Shown here: in pieces, positions 41,309 to 48,999 of the stretch | How positions within the stretch are numbered: position 1 is the first letter of the stretch | Layout: every line of letters begins with the position of its first letter | Source of the DNA: Pseudomonas tolaasii NCPPB 2192 | GTDB lineage: Bacteria; Pseudomonadota; Gammaproteobacteria; Pseudomonadales; Pseudomonadaceae | Reading direction: 5' to 3' | Assembly: GCF_002813445.1 (NCBI RefSeq) | Contig: NZ_PHHD01000001.1 | Coordinates: forward strand, 1,240,001-1,304,000 | Length of the DNA stretch: 64,000 bases | Notes under the pieces: model-generated | What the model was told of the DNA's origin: nothing | What the model saw: the letters and a program-made list of their open reading frames with translations, nothing else | The model's database searches: none | Made by a program: the position numbers and the translations under genes

Positions 41309-43414
41309 TTGCCGAGCATAGACGCCCTCGCCGATCGCTTATCGGCCTACCTCGGCCCAGACCAGGTCAACCTGGTCCGCCGAGCGTATTTCTACGCCGA
41401 ACAAGCCCACGACGGCCAACGCCGCCGTAGCGGCGAGGCGTACGTCACCCATCCTCTTGCGGTGGCAAACATTCTGGCCGACATGCACATGGACCATCAG
41501 AGCCTGATGGCCGCGATGCTGCATGACGTGATCGAGGACACCGGCATCGCCAAGGAAGCGCTCAGTGCGCAATTTGGCGAAACCGTGGCCGAACTGGTCG
41601 ACGGGGTCAGCAAACTGACCCAGATGAATTTCGAGACCAAGGCCGAAGCCCAGGCGGAAAACTTCCAGAAGATGGCCATGGCCATGGCCCGTGACATCCG
41701 GGTGATTCTGGTCAAGCTCGCCGACCGGCTGCACAACATGCGCACGCTGGAAGTGCTGTCCGGCGAAAAACGCCGGCGCATCGCCAAGGAAACCCTGGAA
41801 ATCTACGCGCCCATCGCCAACCGGCTGGGTATGCACGCCATTCGCATCGAATTCGAAGACCTGGGCTTCAAGGCCATGCACCCGATGCGTTCGGCGCGCA
41901 TCTACCAGGCGGTCAAGCGCGCCCGGGGCAACCGCAAGGAAATCGTCAACAAGATCGAAGAGTCGCTGAGCCACTGCCTGGCGATCGACGAGATTGAAGG
42001 CGAAGTCAGCGGCCGGCAGAAGCACCTCTACGGCATCTACAAAAAGATGCGCGGCAAGCGCCGGGCCTTCAACGAGATCATGGACGTATATGCGTTCCGG
42101 ATCATCGTCGACAAGGTCGACACCTGCTACCGGGTGCTGGGTGCTGTACATAATTTGTACAAACCCCTGCCGGGACGCTTCAAGGATTACATCGCGATCC
42201 CCAAGGCCAACGGCTATCAGTCGCTGCACACCACGCTGTTTGGCATGCATGGCGTGCCGATCGAGATCCAGATTCGCACTCGCGAAATGGAAGAGATGGC
42301 CAACAACGGCATCGCCGCTCACTGGCTGTACAAATCCAGCGGCGACGAGCAGCCAAAAGGCACCCATGCCCGCGCCCGCCAGTGGGTCAAAGGCGTGCTG
42401 GAAATGCAGCAACGTGCCGGCAACTCCCTCGAATTTATCGAAAGCGTGAAGATCGACCTGTTCCCGGACGAGGTCTACGTGTTCACGCCCAAAGGCCGGA
42501 TCATGGAGCTGCCCAAGGGCTCCACGGCGGTCGACTTCGCGTATGCGGTGCACACCGACGTGGGCAACAGCTGCATTGCCTGTCGGATCAATCGTCGTCT
42601 CGCACCGCTGTCCGAACCGCTGCAAAGCGGCTCCACGGTCGAGATCGTCAGCGCACCCGGCGCACGCCCGAACCCGGCGTGGCTCAATTTCGTGGTCACC
42701 GGCAAGGCGCGCACCCACATTCGCCACGCCCTCAAACTGCAACGCCGCTCCGAATCCATCAGCCTGGGCGAGCGACTGTTGAACAAGGTGCTCAACGGCT
42801 TTGACAGCGCCCTCGACAAGATCCCGACCGAGCGCGTTCAAGCGATGCTCCACGAGTACCGCCAGGAAACCATCGAAGATTTGCTGGAAGACATCGGCCT
42901 GGGCAACCGCATGGCCTATGTGGTCGCCCGCCGCCTGCTCGGTGAAGGCGAGCAATTGCCGAGCCCCGAAGGCCCGCTGGCGATCCGCGGCACCGAGGGC
43001 CTGGTGCTCAGCTACGCCAAGTGCTGCACGCCGATTCCGGGCGACCCGATTGTCGGCCACTTGTCGGCGGGCAAAGGCATGGTCGTGCACCTGGACAATT
43101 GCCGAAACATCACCGAAATCCGCCACAACCCGGAAAAATGCATCCAGCTCTCGTGGGCCAAGGATGTCACCGGCGAATTCAACGTCGAACTGCGCGTCGA
43201 GCTGGAACACCAGCGCGGCCTGATCGCCCTGCTCGCCAGCAGCGTCAACGCAGCCGACGGCAATATCGAGAAAATCAGCATGGACGAGCGCGATGGTCGC
43301 ATCAGCGTGGTCCAACTGGTGGTCAGCGTGCACGACCGCGTGCACCTGGCCCGCGTGATCAAGAAACTGCGCGCCTTGACCGGGGTCATCCGCATCACCC
43401 GCATGCGTGCCTAA
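41309..43414 (+). CDS. spoT: Bifunctional (p)ppGpp synthase/hydrolase SpoT
   Basis: A 701-residue RelA/SpoT protein. The HD hydrolase domain has the catalytic His72-Asp73 in HDVIEDT, followed by the synthetase domain (about 240-355; GIYKKMRGKRRAFNEIMDVY), TGS (about 385-450; VYVFTPKGRIMELPKGSTAV), the helical and zinc-finger-like regions (AKCCTPIPGDPIVGH) and a C-terminal ACT domain. It controls ppGpp during carbon, fatty acid and other starvation. The start is TTG at 41309, with AGGAG eight bases upstream; no ATG fits better. Confidence 0.97.
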   Translation: MPSIDALADRLSAYLGPDQVNLVRRAYFYAEQAHDGQRRRSGEAYVTHPLAVANILADMHMDHQSLMAAMLHDVIEDTGIAKEALSAQFGETVAELVDGVSKLTQMNFETKAEAQAENFQKMAMAMARDIRVILVKLADRLHNMRTLEVLSGEKRRRIAKETLEIYAPIANRLGMHAIRIEFEDLGFKAMHPMRSARIYQAVKRARGNRKEIVNKIEESLSHCLAIDEIEGEVSGRQKHLYGIYKKMRGKRRAFNEIMDVYAFRIIVDKVDTCYRVLGAVHNLYKPLPGRFKDYIAIPKANGYQSLHTTLFGMHGVPIEIQIRTREMEEMANNGIAAHWLYKSSGDEQPKGTHARARQWVKGVLEMQQRAGNSLEFIESVKIDLFPDEVYVFTPKGRIMELPKGSTAVDFAYAVHTDVGNSCIACRINRRLAPLSEPLQSGSTVEIVSAPGARPNPAWLNFVVTGKARTHIRHALKLQRRSESISLGERLLNKVLNGFDSALDKIPTERVQAMLHEYRQETIEDLLEDIGLGNRMAYVVARRLLGEGEQLPSPEGPLAIRGTEGLVLSYAKCCTPIPGDPIVGHLSAGKGMVVHLDNCRNITEIRHNPEKCIQLSWAKDVTGEFNVELRVELEHQRGLIALLASSVNAADGNIEKISMDERDGRISVVQLVVSVHDRVHLARVIKKLRALTGVIRITRMRA

Positions 43415-43438
43415 CCGAACCCTTACAAGGAGTCACAC

Positions 43439-43819
43439 ATGACCAAGACCGTTATCACCAGCGACAAGGCCCCGGCCGCCATCGGGACCTACTCCCAGGC
43501 CATCAAGGCGGGCAACACCGTCTACATGTCCGGCCAGATCCCGCTGGACCCAAAAACCATGGAACTGGTGGAAGGGTTTGAAGCACAGACCGTACAGGTT
43601 TTCGAAAACCTGAAGTCAGTTGCCGAGGCGGCCGGTGGTTCGTTCAAAGACATCGTCAAACTGAACATTTTCCTCACCGACCTGAGCCACTTCGCCAAGG
43701 TCAACGAGATCATGGGCAAATACTTCGAACAACCGTACCCGGCCCGCGCCGCCATCGGCGTTGCCGCCCTGCCAAAGGGCGCGCAGGTTGAGATGGACGC
43801 GATTCTGGTCATCGAGTAA
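43439..43819 (+). CDS. ridA: RidA family reactive intermediate/imine deaminase
   Basis: A 126-residue canonical RidA that hydrolyses 2-aminoacrylate and related enamines. The hallmark AIGTYSQAIKAGNTVYMSGQ, the catalytic arginine in YPARAAIGVAALPKGAQVEM and the C-terminal glutamate are all present. AAGGAG precedes the ATG. It follows spoT by 24 bp, as in many gammaproteobacteria. It is a clear paralogue of the dad-operon protein, which lacks such a perfect match. Confidence 0.95.
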   Translation: MTKTVITSDKAPAAIGTYSQAIKAGNTVYMSGQIPLDPKTMELVEGFEAQTVQVFENLKSVAEAAGGSFKDIVKLNIFLTDLSHFAKVNEIMGKYFEQPYPARAAIGVAALPKGAQVEMDAILVIE

Positions 43820-43826
43820 AAACATC

Positions 43827-43860
43827 CGGCGCAGCCTTTACGGGCTGCGCCGATTTCGTT
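43827..43860 (+). terminator. Hairpin after ridA
   Basis: CGGCGCAGCC and GGGCTGCGCCG pair around TTTAC, followed by ATTTCGTTT. The U-run is interrupted. It lies eight bases after the stop and 17 before the next gene. Confidence 0.6.
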
Positions 43861-43876
43861 TCAGAAGGATTTCGTA

Positions 43877-44620
43877 ATGCGCAAAGCGCTTGTAGCCTCT
43901 TCGTTGCTTGCCCTGTTGCTTGGCGGCTGTGCCAGCAACCCCGCCGACCTGGATGTGAGCGGCACCTGGATCAACCAGGCCGCCATCGACGCGGCAGCCA
44001 AGGGCGGCCCTTTGCGTGAAGCCCTGCAGTCCTATGGCCCGAACCTCGAATGGGAGGTCAACACCAAGGCGGCGCAGGCCCGCTACTACAACGGTTTTGA
44101 AGTAGCGGAAGGCAAGCTGCTCGGTGAAAAATCCGGCGCCTGGAGCGTCGATTTCTACGGCAGCACCGCCACCGAACTCAAGCGCAAAGGCAAGCAACTG
44201 CTGCAAGTGGCCAACGATAACGAGCCCGAGCAGCTGTTTGCCCGCGCCAAGGACCCGGCCCCGGAGGGCGCACCACTGGGCGCAAACTTCGAGCGCGCGC
44301 TGTATGCGGCTTACCTGGGCGGCGACTGGAAGATCAAGGACGGCAATGGCGACGGCGCCATCGTGCAGTTCCAGGCCAACGGCAAAGTCGCCGGCCTGCC
44401 TGGGGTTGACCAGTATTCGCTGTGCCTGGCGGGCGACTGTGCCTCCATGAGCGGCGGCTACGACAGCATCTGGCTGCAACTGAACGGCCAGGGCAACCCC
44501 TGGATCTTCATGCGCAAGGGCAAGAAGCTGGAAATCTTCCAGGCAGTGAATACCGCGCTGGCGGATGAAGTGCCTCAGTTCACCCCCGGCCCACGCCAGT
44601 GGCTGCTGGAAAAGCAATAA
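43877..44620 (+). CDS. Hypothetical lipoprotein
   Basis: A 247-residue protein with a lipobox LGGC (lipidated Cys18) after MRKALVASSLLALLLG. The mature part has no domain I can name. It contains repeated aromatic segments (EWEVNTKAAQARYYNGFEVA, then WSVDFYGSTATELKRKGKQL), suggesting a beta-rich fold like small lipocalin-type or copper-resistance-type lipoproteins, and one probable disulfide in LCLAGDC. AAGGA precedes the ATG. Function unknown; it has no obvious partner, being downstream of ridA and convergent with the SDR gene. Confidence 0.82.
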   Translation: MRKALVASSLLALLLGGCASNPADLDVSGTWINQAAIDAAAKGGPLREALQSYGPNLEWEVNTKAAQARYYNGFEVAEGKLLGEKSGAWSVDFYGSTATELKRKGKQLLQVANDNEPEQLFARAKDPAPEGAPLGANFERALYAAYLGGDWKIKDGNGDGAIVQFQANGKVAGLPGVDQYSLCLAGDCASMSGGYDSIWLQLNGQGNPWIFMRKGKKLEIFQAVNTALADEVPQFTPGPRQWLLEKQ

Positions 44621-44639
44621 CCAGCACCACCCGAATCCA

Positions 44640-44671
44640 AATGTGGGAGCTGGCTTGCCTGCTCCCACATT
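44640..44671. repeat. Mini-REP hairpin, second copy
   Basis: Identical to the element at 19980-20010, including AATGTGGGAGC and GCTCCCACATT arms and the TGGCTTGCCT loop. It lies in another convergent gap, between the lipoprotein and SDR genes. Confidence 0.85.
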
Positions 44672-44683
44672 CATAACCGTGTT

Positions 44684-45535
44684 TCAGCCTTTGAGAATCG
44701 CCGCGTAACCTTCGCGATAACTCGGATACATCGGCTTCCAGCCCAACGCCCTGGCCCGCGCATTACTGCACTGCTTGCTCCCCGCCCGGCGCACACTGGC
44801 ATCATCCGCCCACTCGGTGACCCCCAGGTACTCGCGCAACCAGCCCACCACCTCGGCCAGCGGCGCCGGCGCGTCGTCCACACCGATGTAGACCTTGTCC
44901 AAAGTCCCGCCCTGTTCCACATGACGCAGCAAAAAGGCCAACAGCCCTGCCGCGTCGTCCGCGTGGATCCGGTTGCCATATAAAGGCGGGTCGATCGCCA
45001 CGCGATATCCCTGGCGCACTTGGGTCAACAGCCACTCCCGGCCCGGGCCGTAGATGCCGGTCAGGCGCACGATGCTCGCCGGAATGCCGCTGTCGAGGGC
45101 GACCTGCTCGGCCTCCAGCATCACTTTTCCGGAATAACCCTGCGCCTGAGTGTCGGACGTTTCATCGACCCACTCACCCTTTTGCTGGCCATACACACTG
45201 CTGCTGGACACAAACAACAGGTGCTTGGGTTCCTGGCCATAGTCATTCAGCCACTCCAGCACATGCTGCAACCCTTGTACGTAAGCAGCGCGATACCCGG
45301 CCTCGTCGTGGTCGGTCGCAGCGGCGCAGTACACCAGGTAATCCACCCCGCCGATCGGCCAGGTGTCGGGGCAGTCTTTCTTGAACAGGTCGCCGGCAAT
45401 GCCTGTCACCCCGTCAGGAAGCTTCGACACATCACGGCGCAGGCCGTGAACCTCCCATTCCGAGGCCAGCAATTGGCTAGCCAGCCGACTACCCACATCG
45501 CCGCAACCGGCAATCACAACAGAAGGCGCAGACAT
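44684..45535 (-). CDS. NAD(P)-binding SDR/epimerase-like protein (YeeZ-type)
   Basis: A 283-residue extended SDR-family protein. The dinucleotide-binding motif is GCGDVGS (about residues 9-15) and the active-site region has SSSSVYGQQKGEWVDE, where a serine and tyrosine lie in position. The start (SAPSVVIAGCGDVGSRLASQ) and size resemble E. coli YeeZ, whose substrate is not known. GTG at 45538 and ATG at 45535 are adjacent; ATG is chosen since GGGG is seven bases upstream. It is divergent from exbB. Confidence 0.88.
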   Translation of the reverse strand: MSAPSVVIAGCGDVGSRLASQLLASEWEVHGLRRDVSKLPDGVTGIAGDLFKKDCPDTWPIGGVDYLVYCAAATDHDEAGYRAAYVQGLQHVLEWLNDYGQEPKHLLFVSSSSVYGQQKGEWVDETSDTQAQGYSGKVMLEAEQVALDSGIPASIVRLTGIYGPGREWLLTQVRQGYRVAIDPPLYGNRIHADDAAGLLAFLLRHVEQGGTLDKVYIGVDDAPAPLAEVVGWLREYLGVTEWADDASVRRAGSKQCSNARARALGWKPMYPSYREGYAAILKG

Positions 45536-45623
45536 CACAAAACCCCATTCTTAAAGGCGCAGATTAGCCGCCGGAGATGACCAGCGGCCAGCAAAAGGAC
45601 AAATAAAGTAACTGTATTACTTC

Positions 45624-45650
45624 TGTTAACAAGAATTACTTGCAATAATG
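45624..45650. promoter_or_regulatory. Weak Fur-box-like AT-rich site upstream of exbB
   Basis: The segment AACAAGAATTACTTGCAATAA matches only about half of the 19-bp Fur consensus, but TonB systems are commonly iron-controlled in pseudomonads. It lies about 80-100 bp before exbB. The match is much weaker than the site at 10244. Confidence 0.3.
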
Positions 45651-45724
45651 ACCACCCATTTGTCCTCGGCCCTTTCGGGTCTGGCAGGATGATCACTCAT
45701 TTTTTTCTCTCAGGTCCGGCCAGC

Positions 45725-46705
45725 ATGACACGTAATACAAACCCCGCTTCGCCAACCAAGCCTCACAGCCCATCCCGCGCCTGGCGCGCGATTGCTGCGA
45801 TGCTGTTCAGCGTACTGCTGGCGCCGACCGCCGCATTCGCTGATGCCACCGCACCCGCAGCCCCGGCCGCTGCCGAACACAACACAGCAACCCCGGCGGC
45901 ACCTGCCGCTGCACCTGCGGCCACCGACCCGGCCCAGGCTGCGACTCCCGCGCCTGCCGATGATGGCGGTGTCGTGCTGGAAGAAGACAACTCCCTGGGC
46001 ATGGCCCACGACCTGTCGCCATGGGGCATGTACCAGAACGCAGACGTCGTGGTGAAAGCCGTGATGATCGGCCTGGCCATCGCCTCGATCATCACCTGGA
46101 CCATCTGGATCGCCAAGGGCTTCGAGCTGCTGGGCGCCAAGCGTCGCCTGCGCGCTGAAATCGTCCACCTGAAAAAAGCCACCACCCTCAAGGAAGCCAG
46201 CGACACTGCGACCAAAAAGGGCACCCTGGCGAACCTGCTGGTGCACGACGCGCTGGAAGAAATGCGCCTGTCGGCCAACACCCGCGAAAAGGAAGGCATC
46301 AAGGAGCGCGTCAGCTTCCGTCTGGAGCGCCTGGTCGCAGCCTGCGGCCGCAATATGAGCAGCGGCACCGGCGTGCTGGCGACTATCGGCTCCACCGCGC
46401 CATTCGTGGGCCTGTTCGGCACCGTATGGGGCATCATGAACAGCTTCATCGGCATCGCCAAAACCCAGACCACCAACCTCGCCGTCGTTGCCCCCGGCAT
46501 CGCCGAAGCCCTGCTGGCGACTGCCCTGGGCCTGGTTGCCGCGATTCCTGCGGTGGTGATCTACAACGTCTTCGCCCGTTCGATCGCCGGCTACAAGGCT
46601 CAGGTATCGGACGCGTCGGCAGAAGTCCTGCTGCTGGTCAGCCGCGACCTCGATCACCTGCCTACCGAGCGCAGCTCGCAACCGCACATGGTGAAAGTGG
46701 GGTAA
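45725..46705 (+). CDS. exbB: TonB-system energizer ExbB
   Basis: A 326-residue MotA/TolQ/ExbB-family proton channel component. The N-terminus has a signal-like helix (MLFSVLLAPTAAFADA) followed by a long Ala/Pro-rich periplasmic segment (about 40-95), a feature of Pseudomonas ExbB. Three membrane helices follow, with the conserved ATIGSTAPFVGLFGTVWGIM and TALGLVAAIPAVVIYNVFAR regions. A frame starting at 45689 exists; ATG 45725 begins the known ExbB N-terminus (MTRNTNPASPTKP). With ExbD and TonB it couples proton flow to outer-membrane siderophore uptake. exbD follows six bases later. Confidence 0.95.
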   Translation: MTRNTNPASPTKPHSPSRAWRAIAAMLFSVLLAPTAAFADATAPAAPAAAEHNTATPAAPAAAPAATDPAQAATPAPADDGGVVLEEDNSLGMAHDLSPWGMYQNADVVVKAVMIGLAIASIITWTIWIAKGFELLGAKRRLRAEIVHLKKATTLKEASDTATKKGTLANLLVHDALEEMRLSANTREKEGIKERVSFRLERLVAACGRNMSSGTGVLATIGSTAPFVGLFGTVWGIMNSFIGIAKTQTTNLAVVAPGIAEALLATALGLVAAIPAVVIYNVFARSIAGYKAQVSDASAEVLLLVSRDLDHLPTERSSQPHMVKVG

Positions 46706-46711
46706 TCGGCC

Positions 46712-47137
46712 ATGGGCCTGCATTTGAATCAAGGCGACGACGAACTCGTCGAGAACCACGAAATCAACGTCACACCGTTTATCGACGTGATGCTCGTGCT
46801 GCTGATCATCTTCATGGTGGCCGCACCGTTGGCGACCGTGGACATCAAGGTTGACCTGCCCGCATCCAGCGCCAAGCCTGCGCCGCGGCCGGAGAAACCG
46901 ATTTTCCTCAGCGTGAAGGCGGACCAACGCCTGTTCCTGGGCGAAGAAGAAGTCAAAGCTGAAACCCTGGGGCCGGTGCTCGACGCCAAGACCCAGGGCA
47001 AGAAGGACACGACGATCTTCTTCCAGGCCGACAAGGGCGTGGACTACGGCGACCTGATGAGCGTGATGGATGCCCTGCGGGCAGCCGGCTACCTCAAGGT
47101 AGGCCTGGTCGGACTTGAGACGGCAGCCAAGAAATGA
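46712..47137 (+). CDS. exbD: TonB-system protein ExbD
   Basis: A 141-residue ExbD/TolR-family protein with one membrane helix (about 20-45; NVTPFIDVMLVLLIIFMVAA). The essential aspartate is Asp in FIDVML (about residue 26). The periplasmic part ends at residue 141. Its TGA overlaps the tonB ATG by four bases, so translation is coupled. Six bases separate it from exbB. Confidence 0.96.
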   Translation: MGLHLNQGDDELVENHEINVTPFIDVMLVLLIIFMVAAPLATVDIKVDLPASSAKPAPRPEKPIFLSVKADQRLFLGEEEVKAETLGPVLDAKTQGKKDTTIFFQADKGVDYGDLMSVMDALRAAGYLKVGLVGLETAAKK

Positions 47138-47883
47138 TCACGACGCGCCACAAACTGACGCGGTATGGCACCAGCCTCGCCGTCGTGCTGGGCGTGCATG
47201 CCGTCGCGATCATCATCGCGCTCCAATGGTCCGCGCCGCACCCGGTGCAGTTGCCTCCGGCCGCCATGGTCATTGACCTGGCACCGATGCCTGCCCCGCC
47301 GCCGCCTGCACCGCCCAAGGTGATCACGCCGCCGCAACCGCCTGCACCGGTAGAAGAGCTGCCCCTGCCGAAACTGGCCGAGGCGCCCAAACCAACGATC
47401 CAGGTGCCCAAGCCGGTCAAACCCAAGCCCAAGCCTCAGCCGCCCAAGCCTGTGGAGAAAAAGCCCGAGCCGCCCAAGGAAAAACCTTCCGAAGAGCCGC
47501 CAAGCGAGACCCCGCAGAACAACGCGCCGACTGAAAAATCGGCACAGCCGACACCGGGCCCGTCGCCGCAACAGGTCGCTGCCAAAGCATCCTGGGAAGG
47601 CACGCTGCTGGCACACCTGCAGAAGTACAAGAAGTACCCGCCGGGCGCGCAACAGCGTGGCAAGGAAGGCTTGAACCGCCTGCGCTTTGTCGTCGATGCC
47701 GAAGGCAACGTGCTGTCGTATGAGTTGGTAGGCCGCTCCGGCAACGCCGACCTGGACCGCGCGACCCTGGACATGATCCGTCGCGCCCAGCCACTGCCCA
47801 AGCCACCGGCCGACATGTTGAAAGGCGGCAGCGTCGAAATCGTCGCGCCGTTCGTTTACAACATCGAGAAGCGCCGCCGCTAA
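47134..47883 (+). CDS. tonB: TonB protein
   Basis: A 249-residue TonB. After a short cytoplasmic tail comes the membrane helix (about 13-32; TSLAVVLGVHAVAIIIALQW), then a long proline/lysine-rich spacer (about 45-135; VKPKPKPQPPKPVEKKPEPP) and the C-terminal receptor-contacting domain (about 155-245; KKYPPGAQQRGKEGLNRLRF). It transfers energy from ExbBD to siderophore and vitamin receptors. It overlaps exbD by four bases. A compact REP doublet follows. Confidence 0.95.
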   Translation: MITTRHKLTRYGTSLAVVLGVHAVAIIIALQWSAPHPVQLPPAAMVIDLAPMPAPPPPAPPKVITPPQPPAPVEELPLPKLAEAPKPTIQVPKPVKPKPKPQPPKPVEKKPEPPKEKPSEEPPSETPQNNAPTEKSAQPTPGPSPQQVAAKASWEGTLLAHLQKYKKYPPGAQQRGKEGLNRLRFVVDAEGNVLSYELVGRSGNADLDRATLDMIRRAQPLPKPPADMLKGGSVEIVAPFVYNIEKRRR

Positions 47884-47902
47884 AAACTGTAGGGGCTGGC
47901 TT

Positions 47903-47949
47903 GTGTGGGAGCTGGCTTGCCTGCGATGCAGGCAAGCCAGCTCCCACAT
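47903..47949. repeat. Compact REP doublet after tonB
   Basis: TGTGGGAGCTGGCTTGCCTG and its complement meet almost back to back (spacer CGATG), giving a long near-perfect hairpin. It follows tonB and precedes oxyR, both plus strand, so it probably separates the two transcripts. Confidence 0.9.
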
Positions 47950-48070
47950 GGTTCATATCGCATCAGCAAAATCTCCCACACTCCCCGCTCAATCCCCACC
48001 AAACTTCTGATAACGTGCGTCTATCGATTGCAGCCGGTATGCTTGGCCCGCAACCTCATGGACGCCCGCT

Positions 48071-48991
48071 ATGACTCTTACAGAATTACGCTACATCGTG
48101 ACCCTCGCCCAAGAGCAGCACTTCGGCCACGCGGCCGAGCGTTGCCATGTCAGCCAGCCGACGCTGTCGGTGGGTGTGAAAAAGCTTGAAGACGAACTCG
48201 GTGTGCTGATTTTCGAGCGCAGCAAGAGCGCCGTGCGCCTGACTCCGGTCGGCGAAGGCATCGTTGCCCAGGCCCAGAAGGTACTGGAACAAGCCCAAAG
48301 CATTCGGGAACTGGCCCAGGCCGGCAAAAACCAGCTGACCGCCCCGCTGAAAGTCGGCGCCATCTACACCGTCGGCCCGTACCTGTTCCCGCACCTGATT
48401 CCGCAACTGCACCGCGTCGCGCCGCAGATGCCGCTGTATATCGAAGAAAACTTCACCCACGTGCTGCGCGACAAACTGCGCAACGGCGAGCTGGACGCGA
48501 TCATCATCGCCCTGCCCTTCAACGAGGCCGACGTGCTGACGTTGCCGCTCTATGACGAGCCGTTTTACGTGCTGATGCCGGCTTCCCACCCGTGGACGCA
48601 GAAAGACACCATCGACGCCGGCCTGCTCAACGACAAGAGCCTGCTGCTGCTCGGCGAAGGCCACTGCTTCCGCGACCAGGTACTGGAAGCCTGCCCGACC
48701 CTGACCAAGGGCAACGACGGCGCCAAGCACACCACCGTGGAATCCAGTTCCCTGGAAACCATCCGGCACATGGTTGCTTCCGGCCTGGGCATTTCGATCC
48801 TGCCGCTGTCAGCGGTGGACAGCCATCACTACGCCCCCGGCGTGATCGAAGTGCGCCCACTCACGCCACCGGTGCCGTTCCGCACCGTGGCGATTGCCTG
48901 GCGCGCCAGCTTCCCGCGCCCGAAAGCCATTGAGATCCTCGCCGACTCGATTCGCCTGTGTTCGGTGGCCAAGCCGCCTGCTGCGAGCTAA
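48071..48991 (+). CDS. oxyR: Hydrogen peroxide-inducible regulator OxyR
   Basis: A 306-residue LysR-family redox regulator that activates catalase, alkyl hydroperoxide reductase and related genes. The helix-turn-helix is at the N-terminus (TLAQEQHFGHAAERCHVSQP). The redox pair is exactly at Cys199 (GEGHCFRDQV) and Cys208 (LEACPTL), the canonical OxyR positions. recG follows eight bases after the stop, the conserved oxyR-recG operon of pseudomonads. Confidence 0.97.
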   Translation: MTLTELRYIVTLAQEQHFGHAAERCHVSQPTLSVGVKKLEDELGVLIFERSKSAVRLTPVGEGIVAQAQKVLEQAQSIRELAQAGKNQLTAPLKVGAIYTVGPYLFPHLIPQLHRVAPQMPLYIEENFTHVLRDKLRNGELDAIIIALPFNEADVLTLPLYDEPFYVLMPASHPWTQKDTIDAGLLNDKSLLLLGEGHCFRDQVLEACPTLTKGNDGAKHTTVESSSLETIRHMVASGLGISILPLSAVDSHHYAPGVIEVRPLTPPVPFRTVAIAWRASFPRPKAIEILADSIRLCSVAKPPAAS

Positions 48992-48999
48992 GTAAACGT

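Noticed and set aside
41339..43345. 668-codon minus-strand frame across spoT
   Set aside because: Complement of spoT with low-complexity His/Val-rich translation and no family resemblance.
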